From: Candidatus Gastranaerophilales bacterium
GTDB lineage: Bacteria > Cyanobacteriota > Vampirovibrionia > Gastranaerophilales > Gastranaerophilaceae
Direction: 5' to 3'
DNA: 64,000 nucleotides
NCBI GenBank assembly: GCA_944325885.1
Contig: CALVBT010000003.1
Coordinates: 166,251 to 230,250, forward strand
Shown here: in pieces, positions 17,402 to 26,870 of the stretch
Layout of the letters: every line of letters begins with the position of its first letter
How positions within the stretch are numbered: position 1 is the first letter of the stretch
The notes under the pieces: model-generated
The model's database searches: none
What the model saw: only the letters and a program-made list of their open reading frames with translations
Told to the model about the DNA's origin: nothing
Made by a program: the position numbers and the translations under genes

Positions 17402-18769
17402 TTAATATTTTTCGAGATATTCGTTGATTTCCCACGGAGAAACATCTGTTCTGTATCTGTCCCACTCCATTTCTTTTGCGGTGACAAATTCGTTAAAGAT
17501 GTGTTCGCCCAGAGCTTTTTTAACAAGTTTGCTCTTTTTCATCAAAGCAAGAGCCTCATTCAAGCTGCCCGGCAGCGAGTCGATATGGCTTCTTTTTCTT
17601 TCTTTTGCAGTCATATCATAGATATTTTCTTCTGTTTGAAGCGGCGGTTTAATCTGGTTTTTGATACCTTCCATTGCCACTGTCAAAAGCACTGCCATAA
17701 CAAGATAAGGATTGCAAGAAGCGTCAGGCGAACGGAGTTCCACACGTGTTGCATTGCCTCTTTTTGCCGGAACACGGATAAGTGCGCTCCTGTTAGCCAG
17801 CGACCATGCGATATAAACAGGTGCCTCATACCCCGGAACAAGACGTTTGTAGCTGTTTACAGTCGGGTTTGTAATAGCGGTAAAATCTTTTACGTTTTCT
17901 AAAATTGCACCGATTGTATACAGGGCTTCTTTTGAAAGCTGGTAGGCAGAATCTTCGCTGTAAAAAGCGTTTTTGCCTTTTTTAATATCAAACAAAGAAA
18001 TATTGCAGTGCATGCCTGAACCATTGATTCCAAAAATCGGCTTCGGCATAAATGTCGCATGCAGGCCGAACCTGTCTGCAGAGGCTTTTACAGCATACTT
18101 GAAGGTTACGATATTGTCAGCAGCCGTGAGTGCATCAGCGTATTTGAAATCAACCTCGTGCTGGCCTCTTGCAACTTCGTGGTGGCTGGCTTCTATCTCA
18201 AAGCCGAGCTGTTCCAAAGTATCAACGATTTGCGCACGGATATCCTCGCCCTTGTCGTCAGGGCCTACGTCATAATAGCCGGCAGAATCGTGAGTGCCTG
18301 TTGTAGCTCTGCCCAGTTCGTCTTTTTTAAACAAGAAGAACTCTGCCTCCGGCCCTACGTTCATAACAAAGCCCATTTCTTCTGCTTCTTTTATTACACG
18401 TTTAAGGTTGCATCTGGGGCAGCCTTCAAACGGAGTGCCGTCAGCGTTGTGGATATCACAGATGATTCTTGCAACGTTCCATTTGCCCTCTTTTTCTCTC
18501 CATGGCAGGATAGCAAAAGTTGAACGGTCGGGATAAAAGTACATATCAGAGGTTTCTATGCTGCGGAACCCTTTGATAGAAGAACCGTCGAGCATAAGTT
18601 CGTTATTCAAAATTTTATCTATCTGTTTTGCAGGGACAGCCATATTCTTCACCATCCCGTTTATGTCAACAAACTGCAGACGTATAAATTTTACGTGGTT
18701 TTCTTCTATTAGTTTTTTTATTTCCTCTTTTGACAGTTCTTTTCCTTGTTTCGGAACGTAATTAATCAT
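17402..18769 (-). CDS. glnA: Glutamine synthetase type I
   Basis: GlnA makes glutamine from glutamate, ammonia and ATP in the cytoplasm as a dodecamer and is the main ammonia-assimilating enzyme. At 455 residues it matches GSI. Visible signatures are LDGSSIKGF, the metal-site block NVGPEAEFFLF, the HEVARGQHEVDFKY region, NGSGMHCNISLF and RVPAKRGNATRVELRSPDAS. The NLY-type adenylylation motif of GSI-beta is absent and the C-terminus is short, which fits the GSI-alpha type regulated by feedback. AAGGGAG precedes the ATG. It stands alone, ending at the shared terminator. No riboswitch is apparent in its 258-bp upstream region. Confidence 0.97.
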   Translation of the reverse strand: MINYVPKQGKELSKEEIKKLIEENHVKFIRLQFVDINGMVKNMAVPAKQIDKILNNELMLDGSSIKGFRSIETSDMYFYPDRSTFAILPWREKEGKWNVARIICDIHNADGTPFEGCPRCNLKRVIKEAEEMGFVMNVGPEAEFFLFKKDELGRATTGTHDSAGYYDVGPDDKGEDIRAQIVDTLEQLGFEIEASHHEVARGQHEVDFKYADALTAADNIVTFKYAVKASADRFGLHATFMPKPIFGINGSGMHCNISLFDIKKGKNAFYSEDSAYQLSKEALYTIGAILENVKDFTAITNPTVNSYKRLVPGYEAPVYIAWSLANRSALIRVPAKRGNATRVELRSPDASCNPYLVMAVLLTVAMEGIKNQIKPPLQTEENIYDMTAKERKRSHIDSLPGSLNEALALMKKSKLVKKALGEHIFNEFVTAKEMEWDRYRTDVSPWEINEYLEKY

Positions 18770-18785
18770 TTTTTCTCCCTTTTAT

Positions 18786-18810
18786 TTTTCATACAGTCAA
18801 TTAATGACCC
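18786..18810 (+). repeat. Degenerate left-end fragment of the dispersed repeat
   Basis: TTTTCATACAGTCAATTAAT resembles the repeat's left end. It lies just upstream of the glnA ribosome-binding site. The rest of 18811-19027 is very AT-rich; I see no gene in it. Confidence 0.35.
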
Positions 18811-19027
18811 AACTAATGTTATATTAAATTATTATATTATTTCTTTGAAAGTGCAATCATTTTTTGATTTTCGGGTATATTAAGATTTTTTACAACCATA
18901 AATTTTGCACTATTTTTTTTACATGCAAAAAAAGCAAAGAAATATTAAACAAATAATGCAAAAAATTTTTTATTGCTTTTTTGATTTTTTTTAAAACAAT
19001 AAAGAATTTTTAGCTTTATCTTATAAA

Positions 19028-20431
19028 TTAACAATACTTAATATTTTTCATCAAATATAAAATTCTATCAGAATCTTTAATTTGTTGTTTTTCCAGTATG
19101 GAAAAACAAGTTGAGAAATATTTCTCAAAATTGGCTACATCATATTCTGCAAAAATATCTTCTCTTGTTGAAAGCAAAAGTTTTACCTTAGAATCTGATT
19201 TTGGAACAAATTCTATAATTAAAAATTTGCAAATACCCGCTAAAAATTCTGCAATTTTTAAAAGCGGAACATTATTCGAAATAGCCAAATGATGTATCAA
19301 AGCAAGAGCCATAACAAGGTCAGGAGTTTGCCTGCACACAAGAGAATCTCTCTCCTCGCAGTTCCAGCCGATGGAAGGAGACGGATTTGTCAAATCCATT
19401 AGCAAAGGCAAGAGATTAAGCTCATTTTCCTTTTTTATATACATATAATTTTTTTCAACAGCAACAGGATCAATATCAAAAGCAGCGCTCTTAATACCTT
19501 TGTTGACAGCTATGCGGGTAAAATATCCGTTGTTTGCACCCATATCCCAGCAGGTAGAGGGGGTTATTCTGTCTACAAATTCAGAAACCAGTGCGGCTTT
19601 ATTTTTCATTGCATCGTCAGAATAATTTGTAAAACTATAGTAATCGCCCCATTCTGTATTTTGAGGTTCCCATTTTATTGAATTTACAAGGGCAATAAGA
19701 TTTTCCGTTATTGCTATTTTTTGCTGCACTGAAAGGCTGCTTTGGCCTACTTTATCAACTGCGTTATTTGTAGCTTTGGAAGAATCTTCATACTTTGACT
19801 GCATAGCAGCGTGCAGATGTATATGCATCATTATGCCAAAGTTCAAACGGGTTTTTAACGGCAAAAGCCTGCTCGCCAAATCAAGAGGAACACCGTCTAT
19901 ATAATTTTTTAAAAGAGATTGCAGCCTTATATCACACTCACTCATAAGCAAAAGCGGAGCAAGAAAATGTCTGCAAAACTGTCCGTATGCAACCCAAGGT
20001 TTGTCATTATTTTTTTCAAAAGACAGCGTATCTATAAAAACAGGTTTTCCGTTTTGGAATTGAACATTATAAGCGCTTGCATCTTTTAAAGACATGCCAA
20101 AATTCAATGACTCTTTTTGTATTCGCAAAGTCAGCAGAGCAGCGTCTTTTAACATAGAAAAAGACCACTCGTACGGATATGAAACAAAATCAATCATCGT
20201 TGGCTTAAGTATTTTATACATCGGATTTTCCGGATTTTCATCTGTCGAAATCTCCTGATGAGAAACAATAAGCCCCTTTTGCGCAAGACTATCGTACAAG
20301 CCGCTTTGGATTAACAAATCATAATCAGGTTTATAACATTTATTTACCCGTCTAAATATTTCATTATTTTCTGTATAAACAAAACCCGACGGGTCTTTGT
20401 AAGAAGAACTGATTCTATTATTGTTTTTCAT
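19028..20431 (-). CDS. SAM-dependent methyltransferase with N-terminal accessory domain
   Basis: The 467-residue protein ends in a class I methyltransferase domain. Residues 295-304 (WDMGANNGYF) form the SAM-binding glycine loop, and an FDIDPVAVEKN acidic loop follows. The first ~250 residues are a separate domain containing LKDASAYNVQFQNGKPVFID, reminiscent of a kinase-like DxxxxN/IDxxS arrangement often fused to methyltransferases in polysaccharide clusters. That resemblance is from memory. Its start overlaps the end of the upstream 75-aa gene by 14 bp, so it belongs to an envelope-polymer operon with the sulfatase-type transferase. The substrate cannot be named. Confidence 0.82.
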   Translation of the reverse strand: MKNNNRISSSYKDPSGFVYTENNEIFRRVNKCYKPDYDLLIQSGLYDSLAQKGLIVSHQEISTDENPENPMYKILKPTMIDFVSYPYEWSFSMLKDAALLTLRIQKESLNFGMSLKDASAYNVQFQNGKPVFIDTLSFEKNNDKPWVAYGQFCRHFLAPLLLMSECDIRLQSLLKNYIDGVPLDLASRLLPLKTRLNFGIMMHIHLHAAMQSKYEDSSKATNNAVDKVGQSSLSVQQKIAITENLIALVNSIKWEPQNTEWGDYYSFTNYSDDAMKNKAALVSEFVDRITPSTCWDMGANNGYFTRIAVNKGIKSAAFDIDPVAVEKNYMYIKKENELNLLPLLMDLTNPSPSIGWNCEERDSLVCRQTPDLVMALALIHHLAISNNVPLLKIAEFLAGICKFLIIEFVPKSDSKVKLLLSTREDIFAEYDVANFEKYFSTCFSILEKQQIKDSDRILYLMKNIKYC

Positions 20432-20645
20432 TAGTATTTTCTCTTTCTGAATTTTTACCTTTTACAAAAATTGAAAATATTTTATCTTTAATATGATTAA
20501 AAAATACCCCAACAGCAACAAAACTTGCCACCAATATTTGCAATATCATGCTGCCTGTTCCCGGATCCAAATAGGCATGCGCAGGCTGACATGAAATTAA
20601 CATACCCATTAATATAATAATAAAAAAGTTAACAAAACATTTCAT
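20418..20645 (-). CDS. Small membrane protein of the YLDPGTGS type
   Basis: This 75-residue protein has a signal peptide or first helix at 1-24, the motif AYLDPGTGSMILQ, a second hydrophobic helix (LQILVASFVAVGVFF) and a charged tail. Small proteins with YLDPGTGS are recurrently found beside sulfatase-fold transferases and methyltransferases in envelope clusters; their function is not established. It lies 15 bp after the transferase gene and overlaps the methyltransferase gene, so all three are probably co-translated. Confidence 0.82.
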   Translation of the reverse strand: MKCFVNFFIIILMGMLISCQPAHAYLDPGTGSMILQILVASFVAVGVFFNHIKDKIFSIFVKGKNSERENTNEKQ

Positions 20646-20660
20646 CTATACTCTCCCTTT

Positions 20661-22316
20661 TTATTTTATCTCATCTTCTCTTAGCAATCTTGGTTTAAGA
20701 ACTTTTGCATCCTCAACAATCAAATCCGGTGTACCAACAGTAGTAGGTGACAAAGAAATATTTCTCTCCTGTTTCAAAAACATTTTGTCTTCACTCAATG
20801 AATAAAAGACATTTCTAAATAAGTTAACAGAAGAAGTTACTCCTTCATATTTGACACTATTTTGAGGGTATCTAATAGCTAAAAGCACATTAAAATTATC
20901 ATTTGCGAAAAATTCATCGGAAAAACCATATTTTTTCTGATTTTCTTTTAAATAATCAGGCCCGTATAAATCCATCAAAACAGTTCTGAATGGTCCGTGA
21001 TCACCTATTATTACAATAACAGCAGACGGATCTTTCTTTATTAGTTCATCTACATATTTTATCACTTTTGGAGTTTCTTGTTCAATCCACGAGGGATACA
21101 GCGCTTGGAAATAGTCTGTGTAAAGGAATCTTGCTGATTCATATTGTTCTTTAGACACTGTCAATTTCTTGTCATCAGGCAAATCCTTATAGGGCCAAGG
21201 AATATGACCTACGCCCATTTTTATAAATACAAACTGCGGTTTCTTATTTTGTGCAATATATTTGTATATATAATTCCAAGATTTTTCTAAATAAGTATCC
21301 CACCCAGGTAAAATATGAATTGCGCTCATATTTTTATTAACACTTAAAGTACCAAAATAGCCACGCCATAACTTACTATCAAAAATTTTTCTAAAATGTT
21401 TACTATCTGGAATTAATATCTCTAACGGTAAAAAGAGTTTTGGTTTTATATTGTAATAATTAAGGTTGTGCGGAATCTGAAAGAAATATTCATTAGGCAA
21501 AAAGTAATTTATTTGGTATCCGTTAAATCTAAATACATTAAGAACGGTATTTGCATTGCTTCCTGCTATCAAATCCTTTTCCGCACGGGACAAATTTCCG
21601 TCATAATCAGAATGCAAACGCCAATAATGATGTTTCATTGTAAAAATAGCATACACTGACGAATTAGTGTTTCTATAATTTGAATAAGTTTTGTCATAAA
21701 CAGTAAAATTGTTATGCTTTAAAAAATCATACAAAGGCTTGTTATCATAATGATAAATAGACTTCATTGCCTCTTGACCTTGCCAAGACTCCAACAAAAT
21801 AAAATAGACATTCGGTTTGGTTTTAAAAGGAACATTATATTTAGATTGAGCAACATTTTCTTTATTTTTTAAACCGGAAACACTCAATGTAATTAGCCCC
21901 TGAAAACAAGAAAGAATTACCATTGTTAATAGAAATATATTAAAAAATTTTAACTTTCTGCTATACAACAGAAACAAACCAAAGCTGCCAACAATTGACA
22001 GAATTACAATATAAAGCCACACAGGAACCATTAATAAAGAAAAGTTATAAAAAGTTATAGAAAATACTACTACTGAAAATATTAAAGCAATATATTCAAA
22101 AAATTTAAATAAATTTTTTTTAAAAACACATTCCAATAATTTTATAAACAAAAATAAAACGCCGGTAACACAAAATACAAAAAACACAATAAACAACGCA
22201 GTGCATATTAATTGCGAAATTAAATAATAAGTTGGATTTGATGCAAAAATAAAACACAGCGGAAAAACAGATAATAAAAATACTGACAAAAAAATATTAT
22301 TCATGTGAACATTCAT
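20661..22316 (-). CDS. Sulfatase-fold membrane transferase (LtaS/phosphoethanolamine transferase-like)
   Basis: The 551-residue protein begins with about five hydrophobic helices (residues ~8-150). An extracytoplasmic alkaline-phosphatase/sulfatase fold follows, with VYFILLESWQG at the nucleophile strand, a KMGVGHIPWPY block and VIVIIGDHGPF near the C-terminus, which carries metal-binding Asp and His. Such enzymes move phosphoglycerol or phosphoethanolamine groups onto surface glycans, lipid A or teichoic-type polymers. The expected Thr nucleophile is not obvious after ESW, so the substrate class is unclear. It is the first gene of a three-gene operon with the YLDPGTGS protein and the methyltransferase. 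GAGG lies just before the ATG at 22316. Confidence 0.83.
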   Translation of the reverse strand: MNVHMNNIFLSVFLLSVFPLCFIFASNPTYYLISQLICTALFIVFFVFCVTGVLFLFIKLLECVFKKNLFKFFEYIALIFSVVVFSITFYNFSLLMVPVWLYIVILSIVGSFGLFLLYSRKLKFFNIFLLTMVILSCFQGLITLSVSGLKNKENVAQSKYNVPFKTKPNVYFILLESWQGQEAMKSIYHYDNKPLYDFLKHNNFTVYDKTYSNYRNTNSSVYAIFTMKHHYWRLHSDYDGNLSRAEKDLIAGSNANTVLNVFRFNGYQINYFLPNEYFFQIPHNLNYYNIKPKLFLPLEILIPDSKHFRKIFDSKLWRGYFGTLSVNKNMSAIHILPGWDTYLEKSWNYIYKYIAQNKKPQFVFIKMGVGHIPWPYKDLPDDKKLTVSKEQYESARFLYTDYFQALYPSWIEQETPKVIKYVDELIKKDPSAVIVIIGDHGPFRTVLMDLYGPDYLKENQKKYGFSDEFFANDNFNVLLAIRYPQNSVKYEGVTSSVNLFRNVFYSLSEDKMFLKQERNISLSPTTVGTPDLIVEDAKVLKPRLLREDEIK

Positions 22317-22419
22317 CCTCTACTCATTTATAATTAAAACTTAAAAAGACAAAGAGTCAAATGTTACAACTACGTATTACATATTCCGCCATTACGACTC
22401 TACCCTTACAGCTCTGCCG

Positions 22420-24285
22420 TTACTCTTGTGTCATGACTCTTCTTGCGATTTCAAAATCAGGCAGGTCGTTACCCTCTTTTATATCAAGCGGGTTCGGGTT
22501 CTTCATCCAAAAATCTATGGAATCTTTGCGAATATAATGTTTTGCCTTTTCCGTAATGATATCTGTAATCTCCTGTTTTGTTTTTTCGCCGTAATCCTCC
22601 AGCTTGCAAAAGCCAAGAACCTTTTGGAAATTTAATTTCATCACATAAAACGCATCCTGCATGCCGGACTCATCGGGTTTTGGCTGAGTTTCCGGCGGAT
22701 TTTGAGGATAACCTGCATTTGAAGAAGACAAATCAAATTTTTCGTCCGCAACACTGTACTTTAATTTTGCGGCATTCTTTTCGCCGATTACAGGCTCCAA
22801 TTCTTTTATATCCTCTTTTGTAAGCATATAGCCGTCATGGTAGTTGTCCACAGACAAAGACACGGGCCTGTAAGAGGCTCTCATATTCACACGGGCATTG
22901 CACCCGTCAGAATCCAGAGGAATATCTATATTCGGCACAACAAAACCGTTCTGGAAGAGCAAAACTTCTCTCAAAGTGAGCGGGCGTGTTTTGTCCTTTC
23001 TGTGTTCGGACAGGTAATAAAGCGTATATTTTAAAACATCTACAGTGCCTTTTACATCAGAAAAAGCATCGTGAGCGTTTTCCATATTCCTTGCAAAAAG
23101 ATAAGTATACTGTTTGGAAAGCTTTTTAGACGCTCCGACATAAGGGTGAATCCGCTGCATTAACAAAAACGGGTCAAGAACTTTAAAATACCGCTTAGGT
23201 TTCAATTCATCTGCCGAAAACTCGTTGTGGTCACGGATTGCGTTATTAAGCATGGTAATATCAAACTTTGAATTGTACGCAACAATAATACCGTTTTTCT
23301 TATTCAAATAATCATTAACAAAAGGTTTTAACACCTTTTCCATAACAGGAGCATCTGCCACATCATCGTCATACAGCCCGTGGACTGCACTTGCGCCTTC
23401 AGGGATATGGATTTCAGGATTTATCAGCTGATTGAAAGCGGATTCCGGTACAATTTTTCCGTTCTTAAGCTGAATTGCGCCTATCTGAATAATTTTATCA
23501 AGCGGCTTTGTTTCGTCATCAATATTTGTGCCTGTGGTTTCCGTATCAAAGACAACCGCATCTATACACAATCTGCCCTGTGCATCCGTAACAGGTTTGT
23601 CCAGTGATTTGTGGTGTTTTGTGTCAAGAAGGTAAGCAATGTTTGTGGCAAAAGATTTGTCACGATATACATCCCCTCTCAAGGCTTTTGACGGCGGCTC
23701 TTTTGCTTTTCTTGAACAAATAGAATGCAGTGTTGCCAGAGGCTTTTTACAGTTTGTGTAATTAAAACGTCTTACCCAGCTTGTTTCATAGCCTTCTGCC
23801 AGCGCATTTGCCTGCAAAAAAACATAATACTGCTCTGGTGTTGCGCTTTCCCAGTCCAGAGGCTCTGTCAACAGTTTGCTGCTGCCGACTTTATTAAAAT
23901 CGTACCACTCCGGAGTGCCGATTTCATTGCGTTCCATAAGCCCCAGCCCCTGAAACTCTTTGCCTTCGACATTTTTTGTATAATTGTTTTCAAAAAAATC
24001 ACCCTTAAAAGAAATATAGGAGCTGTTCTTTTTCATACTGCCCGAGGCCCAGACAAGATTCTGCTGTTTTTGCTCCGGACAATTTCGATTAAGATTATCA
24101 AGCACAGACTTTGGCAGATAGGGCGACGGCAGCACAGGTGTAACAAACTGGGTAACGACCCCGTTTTGCTTAACCGTGACCTGCGGTTTGAAATTTTTTA
24201 CGGCCATAATTTTATCGTTTTTGGCCTTTGGTTCAACCTTTGTTTCTAATTTATTATCAAAATCAACACCGAGAATTTTCATCAT
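22420..24285 (-). CDS. DEDDh 3'-5' exonuclease with a novel N-terminal domain
   Basis: The 621-residue protein contains a DnaQ/RNase T-type exonuclease at about 242-425: FDTETTG (Asp247, Glu249), YNSKFD (Asp342) and HDAFSDV (His405, Asp410), a complete DEDDh set. The ~240 residues before it match nothing I know and contain YISFKGDFF (90-98), the motif shared by several proteins here. The ~200 residues after it are also unassigned. The ATG overlaps the stop of the upstream phospholipase-D-like gene (ATGA), so the two are translationally coupled. It should remove nucleotides from 3' ends of DNA or RNA; whether it acts in the cell or elsewhere is unknown. Confidence 0.85.
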   Translation of the reverse strand: MMKILGVDFDNKLETKVEPKAKNDKIMAVKNFKPQVTVKQNGVVTQFVTPVLPSPYLPKSVLDNLNRNCPEQKQQNLVWASGSMKKNSSYISFKGDFFENNYTKNVEGKEFQGLGLMERNEIGTPEWYDFNKVGSSKLLTEPLDWESATPEQYYVFLQANALAEGYETSWVRRFNYTNCKKPLATLHSICSRKAKEPPSKALRGDVYRDKSFATNIAYLLDTKHHKSLDKPVTDAQGRLCIDAVVFDTETTGTNIDDETKPLDKIIQIGAIQLKNGKIVPESAFNQLINPEIHIPEGASAVHGLYDDDVADAPVMEKVLKPFVNDYLNKKNGIIVAYNSKFDITMLNNAIRDHNEFSADELKPKRYFKVLDPFLLMQRIHPYVGASKKLSKQYTYLFARNMENAHDAFSDVKGTVDVLKYTLYYLSEHRKDKTRPLTLREVLLFQNGFVVPNIDIPLDSDGCNARVNMRASYRPVSLSVDNYHDGYMLTKEDIKELEPVIGEKNAAKLKYSVADEKFDLSSSNAGYPQNPPETQPKPDESGMQDAFYVMKLNFQKVLGFCKLEDYGEKTKQEITDIITEKAKHYIRKDSIDFWMKNPNPLDIKEGNDLPDFEIARRVMTQE

Positions 24286-26312
24286 CCTACCATATCCATT
24301 ATTTTTGCGCCGGACATTTCTGACGGATAAGCCATGTCAAAGGCTTTTTTCTGTATTTTGTCGTATTCCGGTTCCGAGTGTTTCCAGTCTTTATCAAACT
24401 GTTTTAAGAACACTCTTGCCAGAGCAGGTTTTTCAAAAGCCACAGCAGCCTCGTTATTGCCTCTTTTGTATTTTTCTTTTGCATTGTTTCTGTCTATTAT
24501 AATTTTATAATAGCCTTTGATAGTGTTGAGGTTAGAGCGGTCTTTGACCGTAAAATTATAGACCTTATCCTGCAGTTTTAAAGAGGCAGAGCCTGTTTCA
24601 TTGATTTCGTTTACTGCTTTTTTTATTTTTGCACGGCGCACCAAAACCTCTTTGTAATCCAGTTTTTTCCTTATTAAAGGCGGCAGCCCGACAGCCTCTT
24701 CAGCCGGTTCTACCTTTTTCATATAGTCGACAATTTCTCTGTTTATTTGTTCTGTATAGTTTTCGTAGTCTTCTCTCTGGCCTTTTTTGAGATTCTGGTT
24801 CATTGCCATGGCAGACCAGTTTGCCGACCCTATCAAAACCTCTCTGTCATCAAAGACAGCCCATTTTCCGTGCATACGCTGGGTAATTTTTTCATCTGTT
24901 TTGTACTGTCTTACATCTATTTTGTTTTCAACAAGTTTTTGATAAGCAGTATTGCAATACGGAAACTCCTCGATAATCGACGGGTCAACTATAATTTTTG
25001 CATCGAGTTCTCCCTTGTGAACACGGTCAATGATGGTCTGTATAATCTCTTTGTCAGACAGAACAAACAGCTCTGCTCTGAGTTTTTTCGCTGTTTTGAC
25101 CTTATTCATAACATAGGCTCTTATTGACTCGCTGCCTGTTTCGCCTATATAAGCAAGCTCTCTTGGCTTTGTGGAAAGGACTTTTATCACCGGATTAGCA
25201 ACAGGATTCCTTTTTATCAAATCAAGTTTTGAGAGGTCTTTTTCATCGTATCTGTTTTTGTCAACATCGTTGTCATAAAGCTCACCGACAATCTTCATAT
25301 AATCGACATTTTCCTGTTTAATTTCTTTGTTCAACCCTTTATAAAACTGCTGCTCATCCTCGCTCAGCGGCCCTGCAACAATCTTTGTCCTGCCGAGTCT
25401 TTGCCATGCAAAAGCCCAGTCCTTGTTAAAAATTTCCGTAAGTATATTGTCAACCTCGGAATTTTTATTCTCAGGTCTTGTTTCTATTGCAACGCAGGCA
25501 TCGTGGTTTGCTGTAGAATGTGTACCCCAGTTCATACCGCCTATTATGAGTTTTTTGCCGTCTACAGCCACGAGTTTTACGTGCTGCAAAGCAGACCCGC
25601 CCTGCGCCGGACGAGGATAAGGCACAACGTCGATTCCGTTTGTTTTTAAGAAACGAATCATATCCTGATTGTTGTAATGTCTGCGTTTTTGGCCGTTGCC
25701 GTCAATATACCATTTGTGAGCATCGAGTATAATCTGGACTTTTAAATCAGGATTTTCCTTTTTCTTTTTCATTATCATAGGCAAAAGGCTGTTGTGCTGT
25801 TCAAAGCCCGCTACCATATCAGCCCCGTTGGCAGGCCAGATATGGCGGTCGATTGACGGATGCTGAAACTCGAACATCTCTATCTGTATAGAATCTCTCG
25901 CACTTTTTATAAATTCTGCAGCTTTATCAAAAATCTGTTCCCCGTCTATCAGTGTAGTGACATTGGTTTTGCCGACCATAGCTGTTTTTGAGGGTTCCGG
26001 CATAACCTGCGGAACATAAGACAAAGACGGGATATTTGCAAGCAGCCAGTCCGTTCTGGAGAGGCCTGTTTCGTCAGCTTTTTTAGCTATTTTTTGTGCA
26101 ACCCAAAACGCTATATCCTCTAATGCAACCGGTCTGTCTTTTCTTGGTGTTTTTACCTTTGGCGGCGGGATTCTGTTTTGATAAGGATTATTATTAGAAT
26201 TATTATAAGAAGAATTTTTTGCACCAAAAGCAGGATTCTGCCCGTGCAAAAAATAAACACGTGATACCTGTGATGCACTGACCATTGGCGTTACAGCAAG
26301 ACTGCTCTTCAT
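24282..26312 (-). CDS. Phospholipase D-like protein with two HKD motifs
   Basis: The 676-residue protein carries two intact HKD motifs, His244-Lys246-Asp251 (HVKLVAVD) and His481-Lys483-Asp488 (HGKWAVFD), each followed by N-W-[GS]. This arrangement makes one active site in PLD-superfamily phosphodiesterases (phospholipases, cardiolipin synthases, nucleases). There are no membrane helices, which argues against cardiolipin synthase. The N-terminus has NPAFGAK at 26-32, followed by a low-complexity Asn-rich linker. The C-terminal 140 residues are Lys-rich and unassigned. The stop overlaps the exonuclease start (ATGA). It could hydrolyse lipid or nucleic acid; the sequence alone does not decide. 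Confidence 0.85.
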   Translation of the reverse strand: MKSSLAVTPMVSASQVSRVYFLHGQNPAFGAKNSSYNNSNNNPYQNRIPPPKVKTPRKDRPVALEDIAFWVAQKIAKKADETGLSRTDWLLANIPSLSYVPQVMPEPSKTAMVGKTNVTTLIDGEQIFDKAAEFIKSARDSIQIEMFEFQHPSIDRHIWPANGADMVAGFEQHNSLLPMIMKKKKENPDLKVQIILDAHKWYIDGNGQKRRHYNNQDMIRFLKTNGIDVVPYPRPAQGGSALQHVKLVAVDGKKLIIGGMNWGTHSTANHDACVAIETRPENKNSEVDNILTEIFNKDWAFAWQRLGRTKIVAGPLSEDEQQFYKGLNKEIKQENVDYMKIVGELYDNDVDKNRYDEKDLSKLDLIKRNPVANPVIKVLSTKPRELAYIGETGSESIRAYVMNKVKTAKKLRAELFVLSDKEIIQTIIDRVHKGELDAKIIVDPSIIEEFPYCNTAYQKLVENKIDVRQYKTDEKITQRMHGKWAVFDDREVLIGSANWSAMAMNQNLKKGQREDYENYTEQINREIVDYMKKVEPAEEAVGLPPLIRKKLDYKEVLVRRAKIKKAVNEINETGSASLKLQDKVYNFTVKDRSNLNTIKGYYKIIIDRNNAKEKYKRGNNEAAVAFEKPALARVFLKQFDKDWKHSEPEYDKIQKKAFDMAYPSEMSGAKIMDMVG

Positions 26313-26382
26313 ACCCTTAACCCCTTGCTTAATATTTTTATTATGACCACATGCGAGAAAACTTACAACCCTTCGTTAAGAA

Positions 26383-26694
26383 TTATTTATTGTTCACTTT
26401 TTGCTGTTGAGCAGAACGTTTTTCCTGCGCCAATTTCAATCTTTTTACCATCAACTCGTTCATCTTATTCAAATACTCTTGCATCTGCGCAACAGAAGCC
26501 TTTTGCGGGTCTGGTTTGTTGCGTTTAAAAGAGTCCATCTCGGCTTTTAAGATACTGTCCCTCTGTGCAAAAGTAAGCTGCTCCACCTTTGGTTTTGCAA
26601 AACGTTCTACAGTCCTGCCGCCTTTGTTTGCACAACCTGCGAGCAATCCGCTGCAGCCTATCAACGCACCCATAACAATATTTTTTACTCTCAT
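26383..26694 (-). CDS. Small lipoprotein with a helical, Gln/Lys-rich body
   Basis: The 103-residue protein has a lipoprotein signal peptide with lipobox LAGC (Cys21). A mature part of ~80 residues follows, predicted as charged helix (QMQEYLNKMNELMVKRLKLA). I prefer the ATG at 26694 over a GTG two codons upstream because AGGAG is then 9 nt away. It is probably anchored to a membrane, and its length and composition are reminiscent of small OmpA- or SmpA-independent helical lipoproteins. No function can be given. It lies 70 bp upstream of the PLD gene, with which it may be transcribed. Confidence 0.78.
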   Translation of the reverse strand: MRVKNIVMGALIGCSGLLAGCANKGGRTVERFAKPKVEQLTFAQRDSILKAEMDSFKRNKPDPQKASVAQMQEYLNKMNELMVKRLKLAQEKRSAQQQKVNNK

Positions 26695-26870
26695 TACCAC
26701 AGACTCCTGTCTAAACTAAAAGAACCATTAACATCCGGCTTGTACCAAAGCCGCCAATATATCTATTAAATAATAATACATGCCGGTGCATTACACAAAC
26801 GGAACAAAATATTTGTTACAAAATTTTCACATGCGCCAAAATCAACTGCAAAAAATGTTATAAATAAATT

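Noticed and set aside
18770-19027. glnA-type riboswitch upstream of glnA
   Set aside because: I saw no conserved glutamine-riboswitch core; only AT-rich sequence and a degenerate repeat end.
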